DNA from: a virus
Virus record (IMG/VR): IMGVR_UViG_3300030202_003733
Coordinates: 47,201-111,200 of that record
DNA: 64,000 nucleotides
Direction: 5' to 3' (one strand)
Position 1 is the first letter of the stretch. The number at the start of each line of letters is the position of its first letter. Shown piece by piece: positions 32,608-40,349 of this stretch. Below the pieces are notes generated by a model. The model did not search any database and was not told where the DNA came from. It saw nothing but the letters and a program-made list of their open reading frames with translations. The position numbers and the translations under genes were made by a program.

Positions 32608-32639
32608 AGAAACCCCCAACCAATTGGAAGGGGGTTTTT
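32608..32639 (-). terminator. Intrinsic terminator after the 170-aa gene
   Basis: A perfect stem (AAACCCCC paired with GGGGGTTT, 8 bp) with a 12-base loop, followed on the minus strand by TTTCTTTTATTT. U-rich flanks exist on both sides so it could act in either direction. It separates the 170-aa gene from the downstream neck operon. Confidence 0.75.
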
Positions 32640-32670
32640 CAAACGCCAAATTGCTGAATTTGTATTTAAA

Positions 32671-33183
32671 TCAGGAACCCACCATGATTGTGGAACCATC
32701 TTGATGATCGGAGTCGGCGATACATACATAATTCGTGCCATCACAAAAGATTCGTACCCTTGAACCAACAGGCGCGACTGCGCCTGCACTCGAATCAAAC
32801 GTAAGAGTGGTAAAGGTATTTGTCGTGTGGCGCTGTGCAGCACCTGACGCTGTGAAGTCCCTGGCCGACACAATCATATTATCGCCGGGAGCGGTGATAA
32901 TAAGATCTCGTGCGGCTGAACCAGCTACAACTGTGACGATAACTTCAATATTAAACCCAGCGGTCAGGGCTGGCAGCGTCATAGTGTGAGAGCCGGACGC
33001 CAGAGAGACGAAAAAAACACCTCCGGAATCAGCGGCTGTGAGCGTGGTAGAGCCGCCGGCACCTGTTACAGTTGTCGTCTTCTTTAAATGTCCGACGATA
33101 GTTGATCCTCCCAGACCAATCTCTCTCTTCAAATTTTCCATTAATGCCTCAATTCTCGCGAGGCCTATTCTTTTACTTCCCAT
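32671..33183 (-). CDS. Probable virion surface/decoration protein, 170 aa
   Basis: Not recognised by motif. A basic helix (SKRIGLARIEALMENLKREI) is followed by a Gly/Ser/Thr-rich beta structure that ends in SRVRIFCDGTNYVCIADSDH, a pattern seen in trimeric decoration or fibre-like proteins. It lies directly downstream of the major capsid gene, in its own unit bounded by two terminators, with a promoter-like motif and hairpins in its leader. A capsid-decoration role is inferred from this position. Confidence 0.55.
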   Translation of the reverse strand: MGSKRIGLARIEALMENLKREIGLGGSTIVGHLKKTTTVTGAGGSTTLTAADSGGVFFVSLASGSHTMTLPALTAGFNIEVIVTVVAGSAARDLIITAPGDNMIVSARDFTASGAAQRHTTNTFTTLTFDSSAGAVAPVGSRVRIFCDGTNYVCIADSDHQDGSTIMVGS

Positions 33184-33213
33184 GTTAAAAACCCTCCTTT
33201 TATAATCGTGTCA

Positions 33214-33227
33214 CCGCAAAATTGCGG
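33214..33227 (-). other. Perfect 14-base hairpin in the leader of the 170-aa gene
   Basis: CCGCAATTTTGCGG is a perfect palindrome in the leader of the gene starting at 33183, 31-44 bases before the ATG, with no U-run after it. It may protect or position the mRNA 5' end. A second weaker stem (TGAATC...GATTCA) lies further upstream. Confidence 0.4.
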
Positions 33228-33277
33228 CTGTGCCTTCAAGCACATAATAACTTAGGATGAATCTTGATGATTCACCA

Positions 33278-33286
33278 GTAAATAGT
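33278..33286 (-). promoter_or_regulatory. Candidate late-promoter motif (ACTATTTAC)
   Basis: AAACTATTTACTGG on the coding strand, about 95 bases before the 170-aa gene and just downstream of the strong terminator at 33322. The distance is greater than at other sites, leaving a long leader. Confidence 0.4.
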
Positions 33287-33321
33287 TTATGGTAAAACCT
33301 TAAGCATATATATGTTACAAT

Positions 33322-33352
33322 AAAAAAGCCCGCTCTCCGAAGAGAGCGGGCT
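33322..33352 (-). terminator. Strong intrinsic terminator after the major capsid gene
   Basis: A perfect 11-bp GC-rich stem (AGCCCGCTCTC paired with GAGAGCGGGCT) with a TTCG loop on the coding strand, followed by TTTTTTATT. It ends the scaffold/major-capsid transcript 23 bases after the capsid stop. The 192-base gap it lies in (33184-33375) holds otherwise only leader elements of the next gene. Confidence 0.93.
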
Positions 33353-33375
33353 GAGTGATTAGCTAAGCTTAATTA

Positions 33376-35322
33376 TTAAGCAGTAGCGCCAGCCTCACCA
33401 AGCAGACCACGACAGATCACAAGGCCATACATGTCCGGACGAACCATTTTCTTGGCGTACCGGGTCATGACACCCTTGCGGGGCACGAAGTCCTCGACAC
33501 CGAAGATGGTGGGAGTCGTCTGAAGCGGCACATACGGAGCGTACACGTAGCCAGACTCAAGGAAGCTGCCTCCACGGCGGCCAACCAGAATGACGTTTCT
33601 CGGGAAGTAGGGATCAACGTAAACGTCGAACTTCTTCGAGAGTGAGCCAGTGTTGACAGCACCAATGGTGCCCTTGTCCTTATCGGCAGTCACGTTGGCA
33701 CGGAAACCAGCGGTGAACTCAAGGATGTTGGCAACCTCGGGGCCACAGACCACGAAGTTAGCACCACCACGCAGAGTCTTGCGATGGATCTGAGCCGACA
33801 CGTCATTAATCGTCTCGATCAGAGTCTCATACCATTCGCTAACCGTACCGGTGAAGTCAGGAGCAGCCGAAGATGCACCAATTTCTTGACCAGTTGTACG
33901 GTTCACAAAGAGACCTGGCGAACGCGACCAATAGAGCGTTCCAGCAGTTGCGCCGTTGATAAGGTCAGCAATGATCTCACGATCGATTTCAAGAGCAATC
34001 TGCTCAGAGAGAATCGAAGTAAGTTCAACCTCAGCATCCAAGTTATGGTATGCGTTGAGGTCCTGACCAAGCTCGGGCGACCACTTAGCCTTCAGCTTCT
34101 TGGTACGAGCGGTGACAGCCACCGAATCGACCTTGATGTCGATCTCAGGGATGGTAGCCTCGGCTTCAAGAGCCCAGTCTGCCCGACCACGAATCGATCC
34201 AAGAGCCCCTTCAGTCGCGAAGTCATCAGAGACGGGGTAAAGCACCTTGGTCATCCCATCGGTATTGCCAAGGTTAGCAAACGACTCAGAAACACCAACG
34301 GAAGCGTTAGCGGCTGTCTCAGAAAGGCCACCCTTCAGAACGAACATGATGTGCGTCTTGGGATTGCCAGCCTTCCAAACACCGTTATTAGCGGCAGAAC
34401 CCGACCACTGGGTCAGTCTGCGGAGCTGAAGAACTTCGGTGTCGTCGCCTCTATTGGCGAATTGACCAAATGGTGCATTGGCAGACTTATCAAAAGCGTC
34501 ACCGCCAGAGAGAATAAGTGAAACCAAGTTATCATTTGTTGCAGAACCAGAATCAAACTGATCCAAGTTCGATGCAGCCACCTTAAAGATGGCGAAAGCA
34601 GAACCCTGCTGTCCGGCACTAGCCGAAGTGAACGCCGGGTCATGACGCAGAATGGAGTGAATTGCATCATTCACAACAGTGCCGCGAGCAAAAGTGGTAG
34701 CACCACCAACCTCAGCACCATCAACGTCCACAACCTTCACAACACCACCAAAGTTACCAGAGGCAACACAAGAGTAGCCAGTGGACAGAACGTGGGCAGC
34801 AGCAATTGTGCCTGGCTGGAAACTGCCAGTAGCAGAAGCATAACCATTGCTCAAGCTGTAGAAACCAAGCTCTTCATTGCGGCCATCGAGGCTCACACCA
34901 CCAGTAAGCTGCGAGGCAACAACCCCACCGCCGTACAATGACTCATCTTGCACTGCGTGCAGGCGAGGCATCGAAGATCCATCCGCACTGTACACAAAAT
35001 CCAAGAAGAAAATGAGTCCAGCAGGAAGGCTCATTGGCTGAACACTAACAAGATCGTTAGCAATCAAACCGGCAAACACGCGACGAACGATGGGGAATGC
35101 TACGGAAGCAAATCCTTCAACGTCACCTGCCTGCATTGTCGAAGCTTCACGCAGAAGCTCCTTGGCCTGGTTTTCCAGCAAGCGGGCCATGCTTGCTCTT
35201 TGTCTTTCATCGCCGAGTCCTTCCAAAAGTCCGGTTTTCTCCCACTTTCCAAGCAGAGCGGAACCTTCCTTAGCAAGGTCGCGATTGACAATACCTTCTG
35301 TAAGTTTATCTAAAACAGACAT
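33376..35322 (-). CDS. Major capsid protein, T4 gp23-like, 648 aa
   Basis: Forms the HK97-fold head shell. The N-terminal 59 residues are a removable helical segment: LLREAST (cleavage expected between E59 and A60) fits the prohead-protease site (L/I)xE-A. Then FPIVRRVFAGLIANDLVSVQ, PMSLPAGLIFFLDF, the central ATIPEIDIKVDSVAVTARTK, KLKAKWSPELGQDL and the C-terminal NVILVGRRGGSFLESGYVYA, YVPLQTTPTIF are all diagnostic for gp23 relatives. Its length exceeds T4 gp23 (521), because of an insertion in the middle (about residues 150-330). It lies behind the scaffold gene and ends at a strong terminator. Confidence 0.96.
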   Translation of the reverse strand: MSVLDKLTEGIVNRDLAKEGSALLGKWEKTGLLEGLGDERQRASMARLLENQAKELLREASTMQAGDVEGFASVAFPIVRRVFAGLIANDLVSVQPMSLPAGLIFFLDFVYSADGSSMPRLHAVQDESLYGGGVVASQLTGGVSLDGRNEELGFYSLSNGYASATGSFQPGTIAAAHVLSTGYSCVASGNFGGVVKVVDVDGAEVGGATTFARGTVVNDAIHSILRHDPAFTSASAGQQGSAFAIFKVAASNLDQFDSGSATNDNLVSLILSGGDAFDKSANAPFGQFANRGDDTEVLQLRRLTQWSGSAANNGVWKAGNPKTHIMFVLKGGLSETAANASVGVSESFANLGNTDGMTKVLYPVSDDFATEGALGSIRGRADWALEAEATIPEIDIKVDSVAVTARTKKLKAKWSPELGQDLNAYHNLDAEVELTSILSEQIALEIDREIIADLINGATAGTLYWSRSPGLFVNRTTGQEIGASSAAPDFTGTVSEWYETLIETINDVSAQIHRKTLRGGANFVVCGPEVANILEFTAGFRANVTADKDKGTIGAVNTGSLSKKFDVYVDPYFPRNVILVGRRGGSFLESGYVYAPYVPLQTTPTIFGVEDFVPRKGVMTRYAKKMVRPDMYGLVICRGLLGEAGATA

Positions 35323-35348
35323 ATTATTAATCCTCCTTATAGGCTAGT

Positions 35349-36596
35349 CTATCTATCCATAATACCAGCAAGAACCTTCATCCTGTCATAGCCAGGACTT
35401 GGGGCTTTTTTCTTGCTTCTTGACGGCAAAGACATCGCAGGCTTACTAACAGCTTCGCTAAGTGATTGTGGCTTACTCTTTTGAGTAGAACCCACTGCGC
35501 TTTGAAGTGTTTCATAAATAACCTTCGTTTCTTCGACCGTCTTTGTATTTGAAATAGCCTCGACAATTTTATTTTTTTGCCGCTCATTCAGGGAGGTGCT
35601 ATTCAAAACATCATTAGTATACAAAAGCTTCGCATTCGAAAGGTTAACTTCCTCCAGCTTGTCCTTTGCAACCAAAACTAGTTGTTTAAGCTTGTCGTTA
35701 TTTTCAGCAAGCTTATCGTATGCGCCTTTAAGTGCGTCATACTTCTCTTTAAAATCATCATCTTGGGCTTTAGCCATCATAAGCTCATCGTTGTGTTCAG
35801 CGTCTTGCTCTGGAACACCCGCGTAGCCACTATTATTCGGGGAAACATCAACTTTAAGGAATTCTTTAACGATCTCCTCTAAGTTATCCTCAGTGATTTC
35901 AATCTCTTCTTCTTGGACGGCGGGACTACCATCAGGGTTCTTATGTCTCCTGCCTGGTTTCGCTCTGTCGGCCTGAGGGGTGAGAGATTCTTCCATCTCT
36001 TCTTCGTCTTCCTCGTGGAGACGATCGGCGTGCATACGATCACGACCTTGGTCGCGGTCTTCGTTGCCAGCGCGAGCCGCTGCCCCACCTTCATCAAGAT
36101 CAACGCCGCGACCCTTGAGAACATCGGCCTGAGTGGTCTTGCCGTCTTTGTTTAAATCTGGAAATTCTTTTTTCTCTTCGATTTCTTCGTCATCGGCACT
36201 TGTCATTATTTGGTTAACAAGCTCATCGCTTAATTCAGCAGCTTCTTCAAGACCCATGGCTTCGTCACCGGCGTCATCGCCCATCTCGCCACGAATTGCG
36301 TCTAAAAGTTCTTTGGCCGAGATTTCAAAGCTCTGTTGCTCTCCGTCCTCCGGGCATGGGCAAAGTTCTTCGCCAGCTTGGCCCGCATCGGGTACCTCGC
36401 CAACGTCCTCTTTGGAGTCAGAACCAAACATAGCGCCTGTTTCCTCTCCCTCATCCTCCGGCTGCTCCAAAAGAGCATTGACGGCCTCTTTAATTTGTGT
36501 AGCATATTTGCTTACGACCACGGCTTCAGCATTTTTCAAAGCTGCTTCTCGTAGTGCATCAGCATCAACTATTGCTTGTTCTAACAAAGATGACAT
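35349..36596 (-). CDS. Prohead scaffold protein, T4 gp22-like, with an EF-hand-like loop
   Basis: Acidic, helix-rich 415-aa protein placed directly before the major capsid gene, as the scaffold is in T4-type phages. The central part contains DLNKDGKTTQADVL (residues 147-160), a calcium loop pattern with D147, N149, D151 and D158 in the EF-hand/dockerin positions. The region near residues 270-330 forms a coiled coil (KGAYDKLAENNDKLKQLVLV). Potential prohead-protease sites such as IVE-A occur, expected because scaffold is digested before packaging. A variant of the late motif lies upstream. Confidence 0.75.
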   Translation of the reverse strand: MSSLLEQAIVDADALREAALKNAEAVVVSKYATQIKEAVNALLEQPEDEGEETGAMFGSDSKEDVGEVPDAGQAGEELCPCPEDGEQQSFEISAKELLDAIRGEMGDDAGDEAMGLEEAAELSDELVNQIMTSADDEEIEEKKEFPDLNKDGKTTQADVLKGRGVDLDEGGAAARAGNEDRDQGRDRMHADRLHEEDEEEMEESLTPQADRAKPGRRHKNPDGSPAVQEEEIEITEDNLEEIVKEFLKVDVSPNNSGYAGVPEQDAEHNDELMMAKAQDDDFKEKYDALKGAYDKLAENNDKLKQLVLVAKDKLEEVNLSNAKLLYTNDVLNSTSLNERQKNKIVEAISNTKTVEETKVIYETLQSAVGSTQKSKPQSLSEAVSKPAMSLPSRSKKKAPSPGYDRMKVLAGIMDR

Positions 36597-36629
36597 ATTG
36601 GTTTCCTCTAGAATAATTAAAACTTCACA

Positions 36630-36639
36630 AATAAGTAGT
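36630..36639 (-). promoter_or_regulatory. Candidate late-promoter motif, variant (ACTACTTATT)
   Basis: ACTACTTATT on the coding strand, 34 bases before the scaffold gene, in the 74-base gap after the bS21 gene. One base differs from ACTATTTATT. It would start the scaffold/major-capsid transcript ending at 33322. Confidence 0.45.
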
Positions 36640-36670
36640 AGTCAAATAGCTTAAATTCCAATTTTAGCAG

Positions 36671-36976
36671 TTATTTGTTTTCTTGTGAAGCGTTATGTTT
36701 TTCTATGGCCCTCTCTCTTTTGATTCTTTTCTTTCTTCTTTTTACAGAGGGCTTCTCAAAATACATTTTTTCTCTAAATTTATCAAGAATACCCTCTTTC
36801 TTGCATTTTTTCAAAAATCTTTTAACTGCCCTCTCAGGATTTTCGTTCTTCCTTGGTATCACAGTCATGTTGCTGGGTTTGTTACCGGAAGAATATGAGC
36901 GAGAACGATACTCATAACTTTTCATTCGATCGCGTTCTTCTTTGGAGGTGTGTCGGTATGTTTTTCTAGTAGACAA
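36671..36976 (-). CDS. rpsU: Ribosomal protein bS21 homologue
   Basis: Residues about 44-95 match bacterial bS21: NENPERAVKRFLKKCKKEGI, then LDKFREKMYFEKPSVKRRKK (bacteria: RRFKRSCEKAG and REFYEKPTxERKR), and a basic tail. A Ser/Arg/Tyr-rich N-terminal extension of about 40 residues precedes it. bS21 sits at the mRNA exit site of the 30S subunit and helps initiation; other aquatic phages encode it and may use it to favour their own messages. The start is a TTG with AGAGG five bases upstream; an ATG 17 codons later has only a weak site. It lies between head genes, unlike a translation operon. Confidence 0.9.
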   Translation of the reverse strand: MSTRKTYRHTSKEERDRMKSYEYRSRSYSSGNKPSNMTVIPRKNENPERAVKRFLKKCKKEGILDKFREKMYFEKPSVKRRKKRIKRERAIEKHNASQENK

Positions 36977-36985
36977 AGAAACCTC

Positions 36986-37456
36986 TTAGCCAACACCGGT
37001 AGAACCAGAATAATTATTACCAGAAGTGCCAGACAAATGTGCAGCACGAATACCGGTTAACCCAGCAATAACAGTCGCCTCTTTAACGGTCTGGTCGCAC
37101 GACAGTAGGTATACCTCGGTGCATTTAATTTCCATGGTCACTGACTCACTGCCGCTAAGCTCAAAGAAAAAACGATCTTGGCCGGCAACACCAGCTTCGG
37201 AAAAACCAACCCTAATACCGTTGTCGGGCCCCACACCATAGTTAGATCCCGTAGGGTCATGCCTAACGGTAATAAATTTTGTAACATAAGGAAAAGATAC
37301 TTTAGCCGCAGCTATAGTACTGGTGTGGCCTTTTCCTTCCCCGCTCGAAGCCGGCACTAAAACCGACGACGTAATATAGGGCATCCCGCTCACCTGGTAC
37401 GACCCAACATTGTTGACTCCTACATCGTACCGGCCATTAAATCCATCGTATGCCAT
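36986..37456 (-). CDS. Probable head structural protein, 156 aa
   Basis: Not recognised. A Gly/Ser/Tyr-rich beta protein without helices, membrane parts or a Cys cluster; the end NNYSGSTGVG is flexible. Position between prohead protease/132-aa gene and bS21/scaffold makes it a head component or decoration protein. A good late motif lies 21 bases before its start. Confidence 0.6.
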   Translation of the reverse strand: MAYDGFNGRYDVGVNNVGSYQVSGMPYITSSVLVPASSGEGKGHTSTIAAAKVSFPYVTKFITVRHDPTGSNYGVGPDNGIRVGFSEAGVAGQDRFFFELSGSESVTMEIKCTEVYLLSCDQTVKEATVIAGLTGIRAAHLSGTSGNNYSGSTGVG

Positions 37457-37476
37457 TTATAACTCCTTCGCTACTA

Positions 37477-37486
37477 AATAAATAGT
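37477..37486 (-). promoter_or_regulatory. Candidate late-promoter motif (ACTATTTATT)
   Basis: ACTATTTATT on the coding strand, 21 bases before the 156-aa gene, in the 33-base gap after the 132-aa gene. Identical to the copy before the sheath gene. Confidence 0.5.
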
Positions 37487-37489
37487 CTA

Positions 37490-37888
37490 TTAAATTAAAG
37501 CTTTCCAATTTTTTCCACCAACAGATAAAATACCTGAGATATCTACCCCTGGGTCTGACGGATCAGTATCAGCAAGGGGATCCGCTGCTACTTGTGTTTT
37601 ATTTTTTTGTGCCGGTGCAGGTGTCAGACCCTCAAAAATATTTACACCGTTAAAAGCATCAGCCCCTATAGAATCTATGAGCTTCTTTTTTCCAGCAGAT
37701 AAATTATTATTGATAATCCTCTCTGCCTTAACAGGCACGACTCGTGCCGATTCCTCAATCACTGGACTGCCTAACCCAGTGACCACCTCGGATACAATAC
37801 CAGAGAGGATTCCCTCTTCTAATATAACTTCTTTAATACATTGTTTAATCAAAGGCTTCAATACCTTCTTCAAATCCCCAGACTTCAT
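37490..37888 (-). CDS. Small head/core-associated protein, 132 aa
   Basis: Its N-terminus (SGDLKKVLKPLIKQCIKEVI) is a basic amphipathic helix followed by LEE-G (residues 23-26), a possible prohead-protease site; several further LxE/IxE sites are present. The rest is low in aromatic residues, with a disordered Ala/Asp/Pro-rich stretch and a short C-terminal strand (GGKNWKALI). The start overlaps the protease stop by four bases (ATGA). It might be a core or internal protein; I cannot name a T4 counterpart. Confidence 0.6.
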   Translation of the reverse strand: MKSGDLKKVLKPLIKQCIKEVILEEGILSGIVSEVVTGLGSPVIEESARVVPVKAERIINNNLSAGKKKLIDSIGADAFNGVNIFEGLTPAPAQKNKTQVAADPLADTDPSDPGVDISGILSVGGKNWKALI

Positions 37889-38490
37889 TTTTCCTTCCTT
37901 AATATTTCATTTAAAGCGTAATTGATTCTATCTTTCTTGGAGAGACCCAGTGATCTCTTTTTTCCCTCTGTATACATATATGCCTCAAAGGTCGAGGGCT
38001 CGGACACAAAGTCAAAACATATTAGCTGGAAGTCGTCTTGTACAATTGTATTGCCGTTCCTATCTGAAACAGAGCCCATCCCCCTGGACGATATGCCTAG
38101 CTTTGCGCCAGCCTTAGCAAGTTCTTGCAGAACTTTACCGCATGGTGTATTTAAAACTTTAACTTTACCCATCACCTTATTACCTTCCCACCAAGAATCA
38201 ACAACCATGTGAGAAACCTTTTCCAGAGTAATGACAGAACTATCAGGGTGGTCTAGTTCTCCAAGGGCTCTACCCTGCTTGATGAGATCATTATATTTCT
38301 GCATCTCTCTTTTAAGAATTTCTTCACTATATATCCTTCCATTCCCATTTTTCTGGTCTGAAGCTTGCATGCACCCGGTCATAAAAAAAGCAGTCCCATC
38401 AGACATTTGCCTTTTTTCGCTTTCAGTTAGGTAGTCTTGACATATACCACCGTCACACAATTCATAGTATTCTCTTAGTAAGTTCTTCAT
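37885..38490 (-). CDS. Prohead core protease, T4 gp21-like
   Basis: Serine protease that matures the prohead by cutting scaffold, capsid and internal proteins at (L/I)xE sites. H81 in GELDHPDSS and S134/S135 in LGISSRGMGS are the expected catalytic residues, and LICFDFVSEPST provides the third conserved patch. 201 aa is near the T4 size (212). The leader of about 25 residues (LLREYYELCDGGICQDYLTE) is itself rich in LxE-type sites, consistent with self-cleavage. It precedes bS21, scaffold and capsid genes. Confidence 0.92.
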   Translation of the reverse strand: MKNLLREYYELCDGGICQDYLTESEKRQMSDGTAFFMTGCMQASDQKNGNGRIYSEEILKREMQKYNDLIKQGRALGELDHPDSSVITLEKVSHMVVDSWWEGNKVMGKVKVLNTPCGKVLQELAKAGAKLGISSRGMGSVSDRNGNTIVQDDFQLICFDFVSEPSTFEAYMYTEGKKRSLGLSKKDRINYALNEILRKEK

Positions 38491-38508
38491 TTTTAATTCC
38501 TAGTGATA

Positions 38509-38523
38509 GCGGGCGCAACCCGC
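38509..38523 (-). other. Short GC hairpin in the leader of the prohead protease
   Basis: GCGGGTTGCGCCCGC forms a 5-bp stem with a 5-base loop about 20-33 bases before the protease ATG. The surrounding 102-base gap (38491-38592) has no other gene. TATAAATC, one base from the T4 late promoter TATAAATA, occurs at the far end of the gap. Both are weak signals. Confidence 0.3.
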
Positions 38524-38592
38524 ACGATACTCTTTCCTTTGCAGCAAAAACGGACTCTCTGGAGCATCCAATCTCTCCGAGCCCAAGCAGAT

Positions 38593-38937
38593 TTATAAGC
38601 TGTCTGCGTATTCTGTATCATCTCTCACCTCCTTTATATAGAAAATATTAAGGCCAGAATCCCCATAAAGGTTAACCAGCGCATAGGTTGTGGCTGAAGA
38701 CAGCCACCCACATATGAAAAAATTTGCTACCGTGTATTCAAAAGTAAATAGTTCAGTAAAACCATTTATGGTAAATAAAAACCAGCCCACATGAAAGCCA
38801 AGACACATGGGGCAATGGAAAAGTTTCCCAAGCCCATATAGCCATTCTCTAGACGGCCTAATTTTATCGAAAATAGTTCCGTAAAGAAGTGCCTGTGAAA
38901 GACCCCAACAAGCTAATACAAAATATAATAACTCCAC
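38593..38937 (-). CDS. Small membrane protein, DUF1360-like, 114 aa
   Basis: Three hydrophobic segments surround the motif LGKLFHCPMCLGFHVGWFLF, which is the hallmark of DUF1360-type small membrane proteins of bacteria and phages (consensus CPxCLGFWVG). The CxxC pair may coordinate metal or form a disulphide. The C-terminus is acidic and soluble. It lies in the head assembly cluster, between the portal-associated genes and the prohead protease, where a membrane protein is not needed for assembly as known. The function of the family is undetermined. Confidence 0.7.
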   Translation of the reverse strand: MELLYFVLACWGLSQALLYGTIFDKIRPSREWLYGLGKLFHCPMCLGFHVGWFLFTINGFTELFTFEYTVANFFICGWLSSATTYALVNLYGDSGLNIFYIKEVRDDTEYADSL

Positions 38938-38938
38938 T

Positions 38939-39526
38939 CTACCTCTCTTTATCTTCTTGCAGATAATAATTATAATAATAGGGACTATGCATAACAGACA
39001 TGCCGGTTATCATAGCGCCTTTCTTGTCTTCGTGCGGGACATCGCCAAGGGCTGTGGATTTTTCCTCTTCGGGATCCGTAAAGTGCTCCTCTTCCATATC
39101 CTCTAAATAATCCATTGTCTCAAAATACGGTCTCTCAGTACCAATCCATTTTGATATGTTCAACATAATAAGTTTAATTGGAGAGGGGTGGTTCGATACG
39201 GGTATCTCGGCTTCAATAGAACCATAAGCGTTGCCGCCCCTAACACTGCCCATGGTGACCAGGCCTTTCTTTTTTAAGTAAGTGAAAAGCCTATCTTGAG
39301 CACCATAAATTATATCGTTCATTACCTTTTTAGGGAACGCAATAACTTTACTCTTCTCGGGCATAATAACTATATCTATATCGCCGTGATCAAATATAAT
39401 TATATTTCCATCCAAAGTCTTTCTAGCATCCAGTTTAAATTTTAGTACTTCCCCTTTCGGGCCCGGACCTACATCAATTTTCAGCGAAGGTTTATTTTTT
39501 TTATCTACGTTAATCTGAATCGGCAT
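38939..39526 (-). CDS. Head-module protein, 195 aa, unknown function
   Basis: Not recognised. A basic N-terminal strand region is followed by a compact mixed domain (GNIIIFDHGDIDIVIMPE; KVIAFPKKVMNDIIYGAQDR) and an acidic tail with many Glu/Asp (YLEDMEEEHFTDPEEE). It overlaps the 279-aa gene by 17 bases and lies downstream of the portal gene. Similar position suggests a portal- or core-associated role. Confidence 0.6.
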   Translation of the reverse strand: MPIQINVDKKNKPSLKIDVGPGPKGEVLKFKLDARKTLDGNIIIFDHGDIDIVIMPEKSKVIAFPKKVMNDIIYGAQDRLFTYLKKKGLVTMGSVRGGNAYGSIEAEIPVSNHPSPIKLIMLNISKWIGTERPYFETMDYLEDMEEEHFTDPEEEKSTALGDVPHEDKKGAMITGMSVMHSPYYYNYYLQEDKER

Positions 39527-40349
39527 CGGACTTTGCCTCCCTCACAAGACTTTGTATGTGGAGTATGTCTTTCACAGCAACGGCATCGATGTTTCTATCA
39601 GAAAAACTATCTAGCACCGACAAGACCTCTTGAGTTTTTTCCATAATTCTGCTGTCTTCTTTCACCTCGTCCAAGGACAGAATTTGCTCAACCTCGTTCT
39701 TCAACCGGCCCAATTCTTCGTTTAAAAATATTTTAAACTTAATACCATTGTCCGCAAAAGATGTTATGAAATGATTAAGAAGATATTTTTGTTCTTGGTG
39801 TAGATTATCTTCATTAGAATATTTATCATTAAATTTTGCTACAAACTTACCATATACAAGATTATCGATCGGCTTCATTTGCTTAGGCTCACCAGATGTC
39901 TTGGAGAGGAGACCAGCCAATCGGTCTTCAAGAATAACCCTATCTTTGATAGTGGTGCCCTGATCTAATATCCTGTCTATCGTGGCCAAATATTTATAAT
40001 TTGGCACAAAATTACTAAAGACAGAACTATCAAGCTGTTTGTTTATTTTATTTATAAGTCTTGTTTGTTCTTTGTAAACCGTTTCAGGATCAACATTTTT
40101 ATGAAGCATTTTTGCCTCAAGTATAAGCTTTTCAGCCAAGATACGATTTAAACCCTCACTATCCTTCAGTGCATCAAAAACTTTTAATTGTTTACTAAGA
40201 GGCGAACCAGTAGGGAAGTGTTCTTTAATTATAGATAAAACCTTTTCCTTTCTTTCGTAATCTTCTTTTATAACAGACTTGGTCAGTTCCCTAACCAATG
40301 CCTCATACAAAAAAGCAGTATTTCTTTTTTTATTATGTTTAAGTTTCAT
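39510..40349 (-). CDS. Head-module helical protein, 279 aa
   Basis: Almost wholly alpha-helical and highly charged, beginning LKHNKKRNTAFLYEALVREL. Several coiled-coil stretches are likely (KEQTRLINKINKQLDSSVFS; ELGRLKNEVEQILSLDEV). It overlaps the portal stop by 11 bases and the 195-aa start by 17, so the three are made together. A core or scaffold-accessory role (T4 has gp67/gp68 near its portal) is plausible from position and composition but unproved. Confidence 0.6.
   Translation of the reverse strand: MKLKHNKKRNTAFLYEALVRELTKSVIKEDYERKEKVLSIIKEHFPTGSPLSKQLKVFDALKDSEGLNRILAEKLILEAKMLHKNVDPETVYKEQTRLINKINKQLDSSVFSNFVPNYKYLATIDRILDQGTTIKDRVILEDRLAGLLSKTSGEPKQMKPIDNLVYGKFVAKFNDKYSNEDNLHQEQKYLLNHFITSFADNGIKFKIFLNEELGRLKNEVEQILSLDEVKEDSRIMEKTQEVLSVLDSFSDRNIDAVAVKDILHIQSLVREAKSDADSD

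Noticed and set aside
32569-32649. Longer N-terminus for the 112-aa basic protein
   Set aside because: It would translate through a perfect terminator hairpin and ignore the GGAGG site at the internal ATG.
33784-34521. Plus-strand frame of 245 codons
   Set aside because: It is antisense within the major capsid gene; codon pattern and conserved motifs support the minus-strand gene only.
38585-38603. T4-type late promoter TATAAATC
   Set aside because: One mismatch in eight bases of AT-rich sequence is expected by chance, and it is not repeated at other late genes here.
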